Source of the DNA: Trabulsiella odontotermitis
GTDB lineage: Bacteria > Pseudomonadota > Gammaproteobacteria > Enterobacterales > Enterobacteriaceae
NCBI RefSeq assembly: GCF_001297775.1
Contig: NZ_LIFX01000011.1
Coordinates: forward strand, 62,001 to 126,000
Direction: 5' to 3'
Length of the DNA: 64,000 bases
Every line of letters starts with the position of its first letter. Position 1 is the stretch's first letter. Below, piece after piece: positions 29,651-40,662 of the stretch. The translations under genes were made by a program, and so were the position numbers. Below the pieces are notes generated by a model. That model was given only the letters and a program-made list of their open reading frames with translations. It was not told the DNA's origin and searched no databases.

Positions 29651-30784
29651 ATGATGAAATCCAAACTAAAATTGATGCCATTATTGGTGTCGGTAACCTT
29701 CATGAGTGGTTGTACTGTCCTTCCCGGCAGCAATATGTCTACCTTCGGTAAAGATGTGATCAAACAGCAAGATGCTGATTTTGACATTGACCGGATGGTG
29801 AATGTTTATCCGCTGACCCCGCGACTGATTGACCAATTACGCCCACGACCGAATGTGGCGCAACCCAATATGTCGCTGGATCAGGAGTTAAACAATTACC
29901 AGTATCGGGTAGGGCCGGGCGATGTCCTTAACGTGACAGTCTGGGATCACCCGGAACTCACGACCCCTGCGGGGCAATACCGCAGCTCAAGCGACACCGG
30001 TAACTGGGTACAGCCTGACGGTTCGATTTTCTATCCGTACGTCGGCAAAGTGCAGGTGGCCGGGAAAACGCTCGCCGAAATTCGTTCGCAGGTGACCTCA
30101 CGCCTGGCGGCGTATATCAACGACCCGCAGGTTGACGTCAACGTCGCCGCGTTCCGCTCGCAGAAAGCCTACGTCTCCGGGCAGGTGAATAAATCCGGGC
30201 AGCAGGCGATCACCAACGTACCGCTGACCGTACTGGATGCCATCAACGCCGCGGGCGGACTGACGGAAGCCGCAGACTGGCGCAACGTGGTGCTGACTCA
30301 TGATGGACGCGAACAGCGTATTTCGCTGCAGGCGCTGATGCAAAACGGCGACCTCAGCCAGAACCGGTTGCTCTACCCGGGCGACATTCTGTTCGTGCCG
30401 CGTAACGACGATCTGAAAGTCTTCGTGATGGGTGAAGTGAAAAAACAGAGCACCCTCAAAATGGACTTCAGCGGCATGACCCTGACCGAAGCGCTGGGCC
30501 AGGCGGAAGGCATCGACATGACGACCTCCAACGCCAGCGGCATCTTCGTGATCCGTCCGCTCCAGCAGGACAAAAACGGCAAGATTGCCAACGTTTACCA
30601 GCTTGATATGTCCGATGCGACATCCCTGGTCATGGCCACCAACTTCGTGTTGCAGCCGTATGACGTGGTGTATGTCACGACCGCACCGGTTGCCCGCTGG
30701 AACCGTCTGATCAACCAGTTGCTGCCAACCATCAGTGGCGTTCGCTACATGACGGATACAGCAAAAGACATCCATACGTGGTAA
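29651..30784 (+). CDS. wza: Colanic acid outer-membrane export lipoprotein Wza
   Basis: A 377-residue lipoprotein that forms the octameric outer-membrane channel for colanic acid. The signal peptide ends in the lipobox MSGC with lipidated Cys21. The polysaccharide export domain contains [21 protein letters not shown] and SLBB-type repeats ([22 protein letters not shown]); the C-terminal amphipathic helix ([19 protein letters not shown]) makes the membrane barrel. It contacts Wzc across the periplasm. It is the first gene of the operon, and its stop overlaps the next possible ATG. Confidence 0.97.
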   Translation: MMKSKLKLMPLLVSVTFMSGCTVLPGSNMSTFGKDVIKQQDADFDIDRMVNVYPLTPRLIDQLRPRPNVAQPNMSLDQELNNYQYRVGPGDVLNVTVWDHPELTTPAGQYRSSSDTGNWVQPDGSIFYPYVGKVQVAGKTLAEIRSQVTSRLAAYINDPQVDVNVAAFRSQKAYVSGQVNKSGQQAITNVPLTVLDAINAAGGLTEAADWRNVVLTHDGREQRISLQALMQNGDLSQNRLLYPGDILFVPRNDDLKVFVMGEVKKQSTLKMDFSGMTLTEALGQAEGIDMTTSNASGIFVIRPLQQDKNGKIANVYQLDMSDATSLVMATNFVLQPYDVVYVTTAPVARWNRLINQLLPTISGVRYMTDTAKDIHTW

Positions 30785-30789
30785 TGCGC

Positions 30790-31233
30790 ATGTTTAACAA
30801 AATACTGGTCGTTTGCGTGGGGAACATCTGCCGTTCCCCGACCGCGGAACGTCTGCTGAAAACCTATCACCCCGCGCTGACCGTCGAGTCAGCGGGTCTG
30901 GGGGCGCTGGTGGGTAACGGGGCAGACGACTCCGCCGCGAGTGTCGCCGCTGCTCACAATCTCTCGCTTGAAGGGCATTGCGCGCGACAGATTTCCGGGC
31001 GGATGTGTCGGGATTATGACCTGATCCTGACCATGGAAAAACGGCACATCACGCGCCTGTGCGACATGGCCCCGGAGATGCGCGGCAAAGTCATGCTGTT
31101 TGGTCACTGGGATGATGAACGCGAAATTCCCGATCCGTACCGCAAGAGCCGTGATGCTTTCGAAGCGGTTTACTCCTTACTCGATCAGTCTGCCCGACAG
31201 TGGGCACAGGCACTCAAAGCTCAGCAGGGATAA
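30790..31233 (+). CDS. wzb: Low-molecular-weight protein-tyrosine phosphatase Wzb
   Basis: A 147-residue cytosolic phosphatase that dephosphorylates the tyrosine tail of Wzc, a cycle required for colanic acid polymerisation and export. The P-loop is CVGNICRS with nucleophile Cys9 and Arg15; the general acid is in IPDPYRKS. The start MFNKILVV gives the E. coli length; an ATG two codons earlier overlaps the wza stop. wzc begins 2 bases after its stop. Confidence 0.97.
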   Translation: MFNKILVVCVGNICRSPTAERLLKTYHPALTVESAGLGALVGNGADDSAASVAAAHNLSLEGHCARQISGRMCRDYDLILTMEKRHITRLCDMAPEMRGKVMLFGHWDDEREIPDPYRKSRDAFEAVYSLLDQSARQWAQALKAQQG

Positions 31234-31235
31234 CA

Positions 31236-33398
31236 ATGACAGAAAAAATAAAACACGCTGCCCCGCAGGCCTCGGGCAATGATGAAATTGATATCGGACG
31301 CCTGATAGGCACGGTCATTGAAGCGAAATGGTGGGTTCTGGGAACGACCGCGCTGTTTGGCCTGGCGGCAGTGATTTACGCGCTGTTTGCCACCCCCATC
31401 TACAGCGCCGACGCGCTGGTGCAGATAGAACAAAACACCGGCAGTTCGCTGGTGCAGGATATTAACTCAGCCCTCAACAGCAAACCGCCTGCTTCGGAAG
31501 CGGAAATCCAGTTGATTCGCTCGCGTCTGGTGCTGGGCAAAACGGTTGATGATCTGAACCTTGATATCAGCGTGACCAAAAACACCTTCCCGATTTTCGG
31601 TGCAGGCTGGGATCGTCTGATGGGGCGGCAGAACGACACCGTTCATGTGGAAACCTTCACGCTGCCCGCCAGCATGAAAGAGCAGGTATTCACGCTTGAA
31701 GTGCTGGGGCCCAAACAGTATCTGCTGACCAGCGACGGGGGCTTCAGCGCCCGTGGTGATGTGGGTCAACCGCTCAACAAAGATGGCGTCACGTTGCTGG
31801 TGAGTGGCATCAACGCGGAAACCGGTGGCGAATTTACCGTCACCAAATTCTCCACGCTGGGGATGATCAATAACCTGCAGAACAACCTGACGGTTACCGA
31901 AACGGGGAAAGACACCGGCGTCCTGAGCCTGAACTTTATCGGTGAAGATCGTGAGCAGATCCGCACCATTCTCGACAACATCACCCGCAACTACCTCGAG
32001 CAGAACGTTGAGCGCAAGTCGGAAGAAGCGGCGAAAAGTCTGGCGTTCCTCGCTCAACAACTGCCGGACGTGCGAAGCCACCTCGATGTCGCCGAGAACA
32101 AACTCAACGCCTACCGTCAGGAAAAAGACTCTGTCGACCTGCCGCTGGAAGCGAAATCGGTGCTCGATTCGATGGTCAACATCGATGCGCAGCTTAACGA
32201 GCTGACCTTCAAAGAGGCGGAGATTTCCAAACTCTACACCAAACGTCACCCGGCATACCGGACGCTGCTGGAAAAACGCCAGGCGCTGGAAGACGAGAAG
32301 GCGAACCTGAATCAGCGCGTGACAGCGATGCCGAAAACGCAGCAGGAGATTGTACGTCTGACGCGTGATGTTGAGTCGGGCCAGCAGGTCTATATGCAAC
32401 TGTTGAACAAACAACAGGAGCTGAAGATTCAGGAAGCAAGCACCGTAGGTGATGTGCGCATCGTCGACCATGCCATCACGCAGCCTGGTGTGCTGAAGCC
32501 GAAGAAAGCGCTGATTATCCTCGGCGGTCTGATCCTCGGCCTGATGCTGTCTATCGTCGGCGTGCTGCTGCGCTCGTTGTTCAACCGCGGTATCGAAAGC
32601 CCGCAGGCACTGGAAGAGCAAGGGATCAGCGTATACGCCAGCATCCCACTGTCGGAATGGCAGAAGTCGCATGACAGCGTCAAAACCATTCACGGTGTTA
32701 AGCGCTACAAGCAAAGTCAGTTGCTGGCGGTGGGTAACCCGACCGACCTCGCGATTGAGGCGATTCGCAGCCTGCGCACCAGTCTCCACTTCGCCATGAT
32801 GCAGGCGAGAAATAACGTGATGATGCTGACCGGGGTGAGCCCGTCAATCGGTAAAACCTTTGTCTGTGCGAACCTGGCGGCGGTGATCAGTCAGACCAAT
32901 AAGCGTGTGCTGCTGATCGACTGCGATATGCGTAAAGGCTATACCCACGAACTGCTCGGCACCACCAACACCAACGGTCTGTCAGAGATCCTGGTGGGGA
33001 AAGCGGAAATCGAGAGCTGCGCCAAAAAGACCGCCATCAATAATTTCGATCTGGTGCCGCGCGGTCAGGTGCCGCCGAACCCGTCCGAATTGCTGATGAG
33101 TGATCGCTTCGCCGAACTGGTCAAGTGGGCGAGCAGTCACTACGACCTGGTGCTGATCGACACCCCGCCGATTCTGGCCGTCACCGACGCCGCCATCGTC
33201 GGTCGCCTCGCGGGAACCACGCTGATGGTGGTGCGCTATGCAGTGAACACCCTGAAAGAAGTGGAAACCAGCCTCAGCCGTTTCGAACAGAACGGCATCG
33301 AAGTGCGCGGGGTGATCCTCAACTCCATCTTCCGCCGGGCCACGGGCTATCAGGATTACGGTTACTACGAATACGAATATAAGTCTGACAACAAATAA
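31236..33398 (+). CDS. wzc: Tyrosine autokinase and polysaccharide co-polymerase Wzc
   Basis: A 720-residue inner-membrane protein, the same length as E. coli Wzc. A Wzz domain with membrane helices near residues 32-52 and 425-445 encloses a large periplasmic segment. The cytosolic BY-kinase has Walker A GVSPSIGKT (Lys near 540), the A' motif VLLIDCDMRKG and Walker B LVLIDTPP; the C-terminal tyrosine cluster YQDYGYYEYEY is autophosphorylated in trans and reset by Wzb. It controls chain length and export through Wza. ORF start follows AGCAGGGATAAC. Confidence 0.97.
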   Translation: MTEKIKHAAPQASGNDEIDIGRLIGTVIEAKWWVLGTTALFGLAAVIYALFATPIYSADALVQIEQNTGSSLVQDINSALNSKPPASEAEIQLIRSRLVLGKTVDDLNLDISVTKNTFPIFGAGWDRLMGRQNDTVHVETFTLPASMKEQVFTLEVLGPKQYLLTSDGGFSARGDVGQPLNKDGVTLLVSGINAETGGEFTVTKFSTLGMINNLQNNLTVTETGKDTGVLSLNFIGEDREQIRTILDNITRNYLEQNVERKSEEAAKSLAFLAQQLPDVRSHLDVAENKLNAYRQEKDSVDLPLEAKSVLDSMVNIDAQLNELTFKEAEISKLYTKRHPAYRTLLEKRQALEDEKANLNQRVTAMPKTQQEIVRLTRDVESGQQVYMQLLNKQQELKIQEASTVGDVRIVDHAITQPGVLKPKKALIILGGLILGLMLSIVGVLLRSLFNRGIESPQALEEQGISVYASIPLSEWQKSHDSVKTIHGVKRYKQSQLLAVGNPTDLAIEAIRSLRTSLHFAMMQARNNVMMLTGVSPSIGKTFVCANLAAVISQTNKRVLLIDCDMRKGYTHELLGTTNTNGLSEILVGKAEIESCAKKTAINNFDLVPRGQVPPNPSELLMSDRFAELVKWASSHYDLVLIDTPPILAVTDAAIVGRLAGTTLMVVRYAVNTLKEVETSLSRFEQNGIEVRGVILNSIFRRATGYQDYGYYEYEYKSDNK

Positions 33399-33403
33399 GT
33401 TTT

Positions 33404-33451
33404 CCCTTCTCCCTGACCCTCGCCCTGGAGGATGAGGGCAGGGCGAAGGGG
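33404..33451 (+). terminator. Stem-loop attenuator between wzc and wcaA
   Basis: CCCTTCTCCCTGACCCTC pairs imperfectly with GAGGGCAGGGCGAAGGG across a 12-base loop, directly after the wzc stop. No T run follows, so it is a structured or Rho-linked attenuator more than an intrinsic terminator. A comparable stem-loop after wzc in colanic acid and group 1 capsule operons lowers expression of the downstream glycosyltransferase genes, and RfaH/JUMPstart can read through. Confidence 0.65.
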
Positions 33452-33473
33452 CAGATACTTACCGGGGAACATA

Positions 33474-34316
33474 ATGACCAATCATCGTCCGCTTATTTCA
33501 ATCTATATGCCGACATGGAACCGGCAACAGCTGGCCATTCGTGCGATTAAATCGGTTCTTCGTCAGGATTATCCGCACTGGGAACTGATGATAGTGGATG
33601 ACTGCTCCGCCTCGTTCGAACAGCTGGCGCAGTTTGTCGCCGAACTGAACGATCCGCGCGTGAACTACACCCGTAACGATTTCAACTCCGGTGCCTGCGC
33701 GGTACGCAATCAGGCCATTTTGCAGGCCAAAGGGCAGTACATCACTGGCATCGATGATGACGATGAGTGGACGCCGAACCGGCTGTCGGTGTTTCTGGAA
33801 CACAAACATCAGCTGACGACTCACGCTTTTCTCTATGCCGATGATTACGTGTGTGAGGGCGAAGTCTACTCGCAACCGGCCAGTCTGCCGCTGTACCCGA
33901 AGTCGCCGTACTCCCGCAAGCTGTTTTATAAACGCAATATCATCGGCAACCAGGTCTTTAGCTGGGCGTGGCGCTTCAAAGAGTCGCTGTTCGATACGCA
34001 ACTGAAAGCCGCGCAGGACTACGACATTTTCCTGCGCATGGTGGTGGCGTATGGCGAGCCGTGGAAAGTCGAAGAGGCGACGCAGATCCTGCATATCAAC
34101 CACGGCGAAATGCAGATCACCTCATCACCGAAAAAGTTTTCCGGTTACTTCCATTTCTATCGCAAGCACAAAGATAAATTCGACCGTGCCAGCAAAAAGT
34201 ATCAGTTGTTTACGCTCTATCAAATCCGCAACAAGCGCATGAAGTGGCGCACGCTGTTGACGCTCTTTTCGCTGCGGAACGGTAAACGCCTGGCTGACGG
34301 ACTGCGGGGGAAATAA
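33474..34316 (+). CDS. wcaA: Colanic acid glycosyltransferase WcaA
   Basis: A 280-residue GT2 (GT-A fold) transferase. ISIYMPTWNR begins the nucleotide-binding fold, with IVDDCS and the metal-binding DDDDEW (about residues 95-100). Its precise sugar in the hexasaccharide repeat is not settled; it is one of the colanic transferases needed for assembly. The start MTNHRPL follows GGGGAACATA. Its stop overlaps the start of wcaB (TAATG). Confidence 0.93.
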   Translation: MTNHRPLISIYMPTWNRQQLAIRAIKSVLRQDYPHWELMIVDDCSASFEQLAQFVAELNDPRVNYTRNDFNSGACAVRNQAILQAKGQYITGIDDDDEWTPNRLSVFLEHKHQLTTHAFLYADDYVCEGEVYSQPASLPLYPKSPYSRKLFYKRNIIGNQVFSWAWRFKESLFDTQLKAAQDYDIFLRMVVAYGEPWKVEEATQILHINHGEMQITSSPKKFSGYFHFYRKHKDKFDRASKKYQLFTLYQIRNKRMKWRTLLTLFSLRNGKRLADGLRGK

Positions 34317-34807
34317 TGCTACTGGAAGACTGTCGCGCAAACAGCTGGAGTTTGCGCCCCTGCTGCATGGTGCTGGCCTATCGCGTGGCCCATTTCTGCT
34401 CGGTGTGGCGCAAGAAAAATATCATCAACAATCTGTGGGCTGCGCCGGTGCTGGTGCTGTACCGCATCTTCACCGAGTGCCTGTTTGGCTATGAAATTCA
34501 GGCTGCTGCGACCATCGGGCGTCGCTTCACCATTCACCATGGCTATGCCGTGGTCATCAATAAAAACGTCGTGGCGGGCGATGATTTTACCGTGCGCCAT
34601 GGCGTCACCATCGGCAACCGTGGCGCAGACAGCCTGGCCTGCCCGGTGATCGGCAACGGCGTCGAGTTAGGCGCTAACGTCATCATTCTTGGCGCCATCA
34701 CTATTGGTAATAACGTCACCGTCGGCGCGGGCAGCGTGGTGCTGGACGATGTGCCGGACAACGCGCTGGTGGTGGGCGAAAAAGCGCGAGTGAAGGTCAT
34801 TAAATGA
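34316..34807 (+). CDS. wcaB: Colanic acid acetyltransferase WcaB
   Basis: A 163-residue serine-acetyltransferase-like protein with left-handed beta-helix hexapeptide repeats (HGVTIGNRGAD, IGNGVELGANVIILG, ITIGNNVTVGAGSVV). It probably O-acetylates a sugar of the colanic repeat using acetyl-CoA. Starts overlap wcaA and stops overlap wcaC (ATGA), showing strict coupling. Confidence 0.93.
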   Translation: MLLEDCRANSWSLRPCCMVLAYRVAHFCSVWRKKNIINNLWAAPVLVLYRIFTECLFGYEIQAAATIGRRFTIHHGYAVVINKNVVAGDDFTVRHGVTIGNRGADSLACPVIGNGVELGANVIILGAITIGNNVTVGAGSVVLDDVPDNALVVGEKARVKVIK

Positions 34808-36021
34808 ATATCTTACAGTTTAACGTGCGTCTCGCCGAAGGCGGGGCGGCGGGCGTGGCGCTGGATTTGCACCAGCGCGCGTTACAAAAAGGGCTGCATT
34901 CACAGTTTGTCTACGGTTACGGCAAAGGCGGCAGAAAAAGCGTCAGCCATGATAATTATCCGCAGGTGATCAAGCAGACAGCGCGCGTCACCTCGATGGC
35001 CAACCTGGCGCTGTTTCGTCTGTTCAACCGCGACTTGTTCGGCAATCTCAACAATCTGTATCGCACAGTGACCCGCACCCGCGGGCCGGTGGTGCTCCAT
35101 TTTCATGTGCTGCACAGCTACTGGCTGAATCTCGACGAAGTGGTCAGTTTTTGCCAGAAAGTGAAAGCACATAAAGGCGATGTGACCTTTGTCTGGACGC
35201 TGCACGACCACTGGAGCGTGACCGGGCGTTGCGCGTTTCTTGATGGTTGCGATGGCTGGAAAACCGGTTGCCAGAAATGCCCGACGCTGAGCAACTACCC
35301 GCCGGTGAAAATCGACCGCGCTCATCAGCTGGTGGAAGGCAAACGTCAGTTGTTTCGCGACATGCTGGCCCTCGGCTGCCAGTTTATTTCTCCCAGTCAG
35401 CACGTCGCTGACGCGTTTAACAGTCTGTACGGCGAAGGGCGCTGCCGAATTATTAACAACGGCATCGACGTGGCGACCGAAGCGATTCTCGCTGAACTGA
35501 CGCCGCTGACGGCAACGGCGGGTAAACCGAAAATCGCGGTGGTGGCGCATGACCTGCGTTACGACGGCAAAACCAGTCAACAACTGGTGCGCGACATCAT
35601 CGCGCTGGGGGAAGCTGTTGAGGTTCACACTTTCGGCAAGTTTTCACCGTTTGAAGGGAAAAACGTCATCAACCACGGTTTTCTCACTGACAAGCGCCAG
35701 TTGATGAATGAACTGAATCAGCTCGACGCCTTGCTGTTCAGCTCCCGCGTGGATAACTACCCGTTAATTCTCTGTGAAGCGCTGTCGATTGGCGTGCCGG
35801 TGATCGCCACGCACAGCGAAGCCGCGCAGGAGGTGTTGCAGAAATCGGGTGGCCGGACGTTTGGCAACGACGAGGTGTTACAGCTGGTGACGCTGCCGAA
35901 AGCGGAACTGGCGCAGGCGGTGTTTGGCGATTCGTTACAGGCGTTTCGCGACCGAAGCCGCAAGGCATACAGTGGACAACAGATGCTGGAGGAATATGTC
36001 TCGTTCTATCAGAGTCTGTAG
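34804..36021 (+). CDS. wcaC: Colanic acid glycosyltransferase WcaC
   Basis: A 405-residue GT-B transferase of the GT4 type. The N-terminal half has RLAEGGAAGVALDLHQRAL and HFHVLHSYWLNLDEV; the C-terminal donor site ends in LCEALSIGVPVIATHSEAAQEV, with the family E-x7-E position at the glutamates. Donor and acceptor are unproven; probably galactose or fucose addition in colanic acid. The last 26 bases overlap wcaD. Confidence 0.92.
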   Translation: MNILQFNVRLAEGGAAGVALDLHQRALQKGLHSQFVYGYGKGGRKSVSHDNYPQVIKQTARVTSMANLALFRLFNRDLFGNLNNLYRTVTRTRGPVVLHFHVLHSYWLNLDEVVSFCQKVKAHKGDVTFVWTLHDHWSVTGRCAFLDGCDGWKTGCQKCPTLSNYPPVKIDRAHQLVEGKRQLFRDMLALGCQFISPSQHVADAFNSLYGEGRCRIINNGIDVATEAILAELTPLTATAGKPKIAVVAHDLRYDGKTSQQLVRDIIALGEAVEVHTFGKFSPFEGKNVINHGFLTDKRQLMNELNQLDALLFSSRVDNYPLILCEALSIGVPVIATHSEAAQEVLQKSGGRTFGNDEVLQLVTLPKAELAQAVFGDSLQAFRDRSRKAYSGQQMLEEYVSFYQSL

Positions 36022-37219
36022 CTATCTGCTGCTGCCGTTAATTTATCTGCTGGTTAACGTCAAACTGGCGCAGTTGGGCGAGAGTTTTCCGATCACCATT
36101 GTGACGTTCCTGCCCGTGTTGCTGCTGTTGTATGTCGAACGCCTGAATCTGAAAAAACTGATGATTGCGCTGGGCGCTGGCGTCGGACTGACGGCGTTCA
36201 ACTACCTGTTCGGCCAGTCGCTGGATGCCAGCAAATACGTCACCTCTACCATGCTGTTCATTTACATCGTGATCATCATCGGCATGGTGTGGAGCATTCG
36301 CTTCAAAACCATCTCACCGCATAACTACCGCAAAATTCTGCGTTTCTTTTATGTGGTGGTGGCGCTGGTGGTGATGCTGGCGGCGGCGGAGATGGCGCAG
36401 ATCATCCTCAGCGGCGGCAGCAGTTTAATGGAGTCGATTTCGAAATATCTTATTTACAGTAACAGCTATGTTCTGAACTTTATCAAATTTGGTGGCAAGC
36501 GAACCACCGCACTTTATTTCGAACCGGCATTTTTTGCTCTGGCACTAATCTCAATTTGGCTCAGCATCAAACAGTTTGGTATCAAAACGCCGAAGACCGA
36601 TGCTATGATTCTTGCAGGGATTGTTCTTTCAGGATCGTTTTCCGGAGTGATGACATTTATCCTGTTTTATCTGCTGGAGTGGGCCTTCCAGTATTTGAAT
36701 AAAGAGGCGATTCGCAAGAAATTGCCGCTGGCGATTATCTCATTAGCCGTTTTTTTGCTGGGGGTAATTTTCGCGTTCCCTTATATTTCAACACGACTCG
36801 GCGATCTGGGCACCGAAGGTTCATCATCTTACTACCGAATTATCGGTCCGCTGGTGATGGTGGGCTATTCTCTGACCCATATTGATGGTGTGGTGCGTTT
36901 TGGCTCTCTTTACGAATATGTTGCATCATTCGGAATCTTTAACGGTGCCGATGTCGGTAAAACAATAGATAATGGCTTGTATCTGTTAATTATCTATTTT
37001 TCCTGGTTCGCGGTATTACTGACAGGATGGTATCTGGTTAAGGTTGCAAAAATGACGATTAACGCCTTTGGTAATAACCAGAATTTTGGCGTGCAATTGT
37101 ATCTTTTTACGCCACTGTCGCTGTTTTTTACCGGCTCAATATTTAGCCCGGAATATGCGTTTTTAATTGTGTGCCCTTTTATTCTGCGCAAAGCGTTGAA
37201 TATTGTGCACAAAATATGA
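35996..37219 (+). CDS. wcaD: Colanic acid polymerase WcaD
   Basis: A 407-residue integral membrane protein with about ten to twelve helices, the predicted Wzy polymerase of colanic acid that joins flipped repeat units in the periplasm. The start ATG lies 3 bases after GGAGG at the end of wcaC. The large periplasmic loop around residues 170-200 has [19 protein letters not shown]. The downstream half becomes AT-richer than its neighbours. Similarity to E. coli WcaD is very high. Confidence 0.93.
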   Translation: MSRSIRVCSYLLLPLIYLLVNVKLAQLGESFPITIVTFLPVLLLLYVERLNLKKLMIALGAGVGLTAFNYLFGQSLDASKYVTSTMLFIYIVIIIGMVWSIRFKTISPHNYRKILRFFYVVVALVVMLAAAEMAQIILSGGSSLMESISKYLIYSNSYVLNFIKFGGKRTTALYFEPAFFALALISIWLSIKQFGIKTPKTDAMILAGIVLSGSFSGVMTFILFYLLEWAFQYLNKEAIRKKLPLAIISLAVFLLGVIFAFPYISTRLGDLGTEGSSSYYRIIGPLVMVGYSLTHIDGVVRFGSLYEYVASFGIFNGADVGKTIDNGLYLLIIYFSWFAVLLTGWYLVKVAKMTINAFGNNQNFGVQLYLFTPLSLFFTGSIFSPEYAFLIVCPFILRKALNIVHKI

Positions 37220-37232
37220 GGTGGAAACGAAT

Positions 37233-37979
37233 ATGCTGCTGAGCATTATTACTGTGGCGTTTCGCAATTATGACGGGGTCGTGAAAACGAAAGCGTCACT
37301 GGCGCACCTGGCGCGCGAAACCGACCTCGATTTCGAATGGATTGTGGTGGACGGCGGCTCAACTGACGGCACCGCAGAATATCTGCAAAACCTTAACGGT
37401 GAGTACAACTTACGTTACGTCAGCGAACGCGACAACGGCCTGTATGATGCCATGAATAAAGGCATCGCCATGGCGCAGGGTAAGTTCGCGATCTTCCTCA
37501 ATTCCGGCGATGTTTTCCATCAGGATATTGCCCATTTCGTTCGCCAGCTGGCAGGCAAAAAAGAAAATGCCATGTATATCGGCGATGCGCTGTTAGATTT
37601 TGGCGACGGCACTAAAATTCGCCGTGGCGCGAAACCGGGCTGGTATATTTATCACAGCCTGCCGGCCAGCCATCAGGCTATCTTTTTCCCGGTAACGGGA
37701 CTGAAAAATCACCCCTACGATCTGCAATACCGTGTCTCATCGGATTACGCGCTGGCGGCCCGGATGTATAAATCAGGTTACCCGTTCAAGCGTGTGAAAG
37801 GTCTGGTTTCCGAATTCTCGATGGGCGGCGTGTCTACCTCGAATAATCTTGAATTATGTCAGGATGCAAAAAACGTGCAGCGCAAAATATTGCGGGTGCC
37901 GGGCTTCTGGGCAGAATTGTCTTATTTAATGCGGTTACGTACGACCGGTAAAACCAAAGCGCTCTATAACAAAATATAA
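37233..37979 (+). CDS. wcaE: Colanic acid glycosyltransferase WcaE
   Basis: A 248-residue GT2 transferase. [14 protein letters not shown] opens the fold, followed by [12 protein letters not shown] and the acceptor-side motif [11 protein letters not shown]; the probable metal site is FLNSGDVF. It adds a sugar to the colanic repeat unit on the cytosolic face; which one is not established. The start follows GAGGTGGAAACGAAT. Confidence 0.93.
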   Translation: MLLSIITVAFRNYDGVVKTKASLAHLARETDLDFEWIVVDGGSTDGTAEYLQNLNGEYNLRYVSERDNGLYDAMNKGIAMAQGKFAIFLNSGDVFHQDIAHFVRQLAGKKENAMYIGDALLDFGDGTKIRRGAKPGWYIYHSLPASHQAIFFPVTGLKNHPYDLQYRVSSDYALAARMYKSGYPFKRVKGLVSEFSMGGVSTSNNLELCQDAKNVQRKILRVPGFWAELSYLMRLRTTGKTKALYNKI

Positions 37980-37994
37980 ATATCGGGAAAACTT

Positions 37995-38549
37995 ATGCAA
38001 GAGTTACGCGGCTTCTCCGTGCCGAAAGGGTTCCGGGGCGGGAATGGTATTAAAGTGCAACTGTGGTGGGCTGTTCAGGCAACGTTATTTGCCTGGTCAC
38101 CACAAATACTTTACCGCTGGCGTGCTTTCCTGCTTCGTTTATTTGGCGCAAAAATCGGAAAAAACGTAGTCATTCGTCCGTCGGTGAAAATCACCTATCC
38201 GTGGAAATTAACCCTCGGAGATTATGCCTGGGTCGGCGATGACGCGGTTTTATATACCCTTGGCGAGATAACGATTGGTGCTAATTCTGTCATCTCGCAG
38301 AAATGTTATTTGTGTACCGGCAGTCACGATTATTCCAGCGCGCATTTTGATATTAACGCGACGCCGGTTGTGATTGGCGAAAAATGCTGGCTGGCGACAG
38401 ATGTGTTTGTCGCGCCGGGCGTGACGATCGGTGACGGCACCGTCGTTGGCGCACGCAGCAGCGTATTTAAATCGCTACCGGCAAATGCGATTTGCCGTGG
38501 CAACCCCGCAGTGGTGACGCGCGAACGCGTGGTAACAACTCAACCCTGA
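37995..38549 (+). CDS. wcaF: Colanic acid acetyltransferase WcaF
   Basis: A 184-residue hexapeptide-repeat acyltransferase of the WcaF/maltose-acetyltransferase type. The left-handed helix runs over about residues 65-165 ([48 protein letters not shown]). HDYSS carries the probable catalytic histidine. It O-acetylates a fucose or galactose of the colanic repeat. gmd follows 20 bases later. Confidence 0.93.
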   Translation: MQELRGFSVPKGFRGGNGIKVQLWWAVQATLFAWSPQILYRWRAFLLRLFGAKIGKNVVIRPSVKITYPWKLTLGDYAWVGDDAVLYTLGEITIGANSVISQKCYLCTGSHDYSSAHFDINATPVVIGEKCWLATDVFVAPGVTIGDGTVVGARSSVFKSLPANAICRGNPAVVTRERVVTTQP

Positions 38550-38569
38550 TAAAACAGAGGAATATAATT

Positions 38570-39691
38570 ATGTCAAAAGTCGCTCTCATCACCGGCGTAA
38601 CCGGACAGGATGGCTCTTATCTGGCAGAACTGCTGCTGGAAAAAGGGTATGAAGTTCATGGGATTAAACGTCGTGCCTCCTCGTTCAACACCGAACGCGT
38701 TGACCACATTTATCAGGATCCGCATACCAGCAACCCGAAATTCCACCTGCATTACGGCGACCTGACGGATACCTCCAACCTGACCCGTATCCTGCAGGAA
38801 GTGCAGCCGGACGAAGTGTACAACCTGGGTGCCATGAGCCACGTTGCGGTCTCCTTTGAATCCCCGGAATACACCGCCGATGTAGATGCCATGGGCACGC
38901 TGCGTCTGCTGGAAGCCATCCGCTTCCTCGGTCTGGAAAAGAAAACCCGCTTCTATCAGGCTTCCACGTCTGAGCTGTATGGCCTGGTGCAGGAAATCCC
39001 GCAGAAAGAGACCACGCCGTTCTACCCGCGCTCTCCGTATGCGGTGGCGAAACTGTACGCCTACTGGATCACCGTCAACTACCGTGAATCCTACGGCATG
39101 TACGCCTGCAACGGCATTCTGTTCAACCACGAATCACCGCGCCGTGGCGAAACCTTCGTGACCCGCAAAATCACCCGCGCGATCGCTAACATCGCCCAGG
39201 GTCTGGAGAAGTGCCTGTACCTCGGCAACATGGATTCCCTGCGTGACTGGGGCCATGCGAAAGACTACGTCAAAATGCAGTGGATGATGCTGCAACAGGA
39301 TCAACCGGAAGATTTCGTCATCGCCACCGGCGTGCAGTACTCCGTGCGTCAGTTCGTGGAAATGGCGGCCGCCCAGCTCGGCATCAAACTGCGCTTTGAA
39401 GGCACCGGCGTGGACGAAAAAGGGATCGTGGTTTCTGTCACGGGTCACGATGCGCCGGGCGTGAAACCGGGTGATGTGATGGTGGCGGTTGATCCGCGCT
39501 ATTTCCGCCCGGCGGAAGTGGAAACCCTGCTCGGCGATCCGACCAAAGCACACGAGAAACTGGGCTGGAAACCGGAAACCACCCTGCAGGAAATGGTTTC
39601 TGAAATGGTGGCAAAAGATCTGGAAGCGGCGAAGAAACATTCACTGCTCAAATCCCACGGCTACGAGGTCGCCATCGCGCTGGAGTCCTGA
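38570..39691 (+). CDS. gmd: GDP-mannose 4,6-dehydratase
   Basis: A 373-residue extended short-chain dehydrogenase that converts GDP-mannose to GDP-4-keto-6-deoxymannose, the first committed step to GDP-L-fucose. NADP-binding [19 protein letters not shown], active-site TSELYG and the YxxxK catalytic pair in [12 protein letters not shown] are present. The start MSKVALITG follows CAGAGG. Its product is used by fcl immediately downstream. Confidence 0.97.
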   Translation: MSKVALITGVTGQDGSYLAELLLEKGYEVHGIKRRASSFNTERVDHIYQDPHTSNPKFHLHYGDLTDTSNLTRILQEVQPDEVYNLGAMSHVAVSFESPEYTADVDAMGTLRLLEAIRFLGLEKKTRFYQASTSELYGLVQEIPQKETTPFYPRSPYAVAKLYAYWITVNYRESYGMYACNGILFNHESPRRGETFVTRKITRAIANIAQGLEKCLYLGNMDSLRDWGHAKDYVKMQWMMLQQDQPEDFVIATGVQYSVRQFVEMAAAQLGIKLRFEGTGVDEKGIVVSVTGHDAPGVKPGDVMVAVDPRYFRPAEVETLLGDPTKAHEKLGWKPETTLQEMVSEMVAKDLEAAKKHSLLKSHGYEVAIALES

Positions 39692-39694
39692 TCC

Positions 39695-40660
39695 ATGACC
39701 AGAAAACGTATTTTTGTGGCGGGCCACCGGGGAATGGTGGGCTCGGCCATCGTCCGGCAGCTTGAGCAACGCGATGACGTGGAACTGGTTCTGCGTACCC
39801 GCGATGAGCTCAACCTGCTCGACAGTAATGCAGTGAATGCGTTCTTTGCAGAGGAACGCATTGACCAGGTGTATCTGGCGGCGGCGAAAGTGGGCGGCAT
39901 TGTTGCCAACAACACCTACCCGGCGGATTTCATCTTCGAGAACATGATGATTGAGAGCAACATCATTCACGCTGCACATGTGCATAACGTGGATAAGCTG
40001 TTGTTCCTCGGCTCCTCCTGTATCTACCCGAAACTGGCGAAACAGCCGATCCCGGAAAGCGAACTGTTACAGGGCACGCTGGAAGCGACCAACGAACCTT
40101 ACGCGATTGCCAAAATCGCCGGGATCAAGCTGTGCGAGTCCTACAACCGCCAGTACGGCCGCGACTACCGCTCCGTCATGCCGACCAACCTGTACGGGCC
40201 GAACGATAACTTTCACCCGAGCAACTCGCATGTGATCCCGGCGTTGCTGCGCCGTTTCCACGAAGCCACGCAGGAGAACGCGCCAGATGTGGTGGTGTGG
40301 GGCAGTGGCACACCGATGCGTGAATTTCTCCATGTCGACGACATGGCAGCGGCGAGCATCCACGTGATGGAACTCGACAGCGAGGTGTGGAAAGAGAACA
40401 CCCAGCCGATGCTGTCGCACATCAACGTGGGTACCGGCGTTGACTGCACTATCCGTGAACTGGCGCAGACCATCGCGGCGGTGGTGGGTTACAAAGGCCG
40501 TGTCGTGTTTGATGCCACCAAACCGGACGGCACCCCACGCAAACTGCTGGACGTGTCGCGCCTGCATCAACTGGGCTGGTATCACGAAATCACCCTTGAG
40601 GCAGGGCTGGCCAGTACGTACCAGTGGTTCCTCGAAAACCAGCAACGTTTCCGGGGGTAA
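39695..40660 (+). CDS. fcl: GDP-L-fucose synthase
   Basis: A 321-residue bifunctional epimerase/reductase (WcaG) that converts GDP-4-keto-6-deoxymannose to GDP-L-fucose with NADPH. The Rossmann motif is [12 protein letters not shown]; the Ser-Tyr-Lys triad lies in GSSCIYPK and [11 protein letters not shown]. It begins 3 bases after the gmd stop and its stop precedes gmm by 2 bases. Confidence 0.97.
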   Translation: MTRKRIFVAGHRGMVGSAIVRQLEQRDDVELVLRTRDELNLLDSNAVNAFFAEERIDQVYLAAAKVGGIVANNTYPADFIFENMMIESNIIHAAHVHNVDKLLFLGSSCIYPKLAKQPIPESELLQGTLEATNEPYAIAKIAGIKLCESYNRQYGRDYRSVMPTNLYGPNDNFHPSNSHVIPALLRRFHEATQENAPDVVVWGSGTPMREFLHVDDMAAASIHVMELDSEVWKENTQPMLSHINVGTGVDCTIRELAQTIAAVVGYKGRVVFDATKPDGTPRKLLDVSRLHQLGWYHEITLEAGLASTYQWFLENQQRFRG

Positions 40661-40662
40661 CC

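Noticed and set aside
31467-32789. 440-codon minus-strand open frame opposite wzc
   Set aside because: Shadow of wzc; no domain content.
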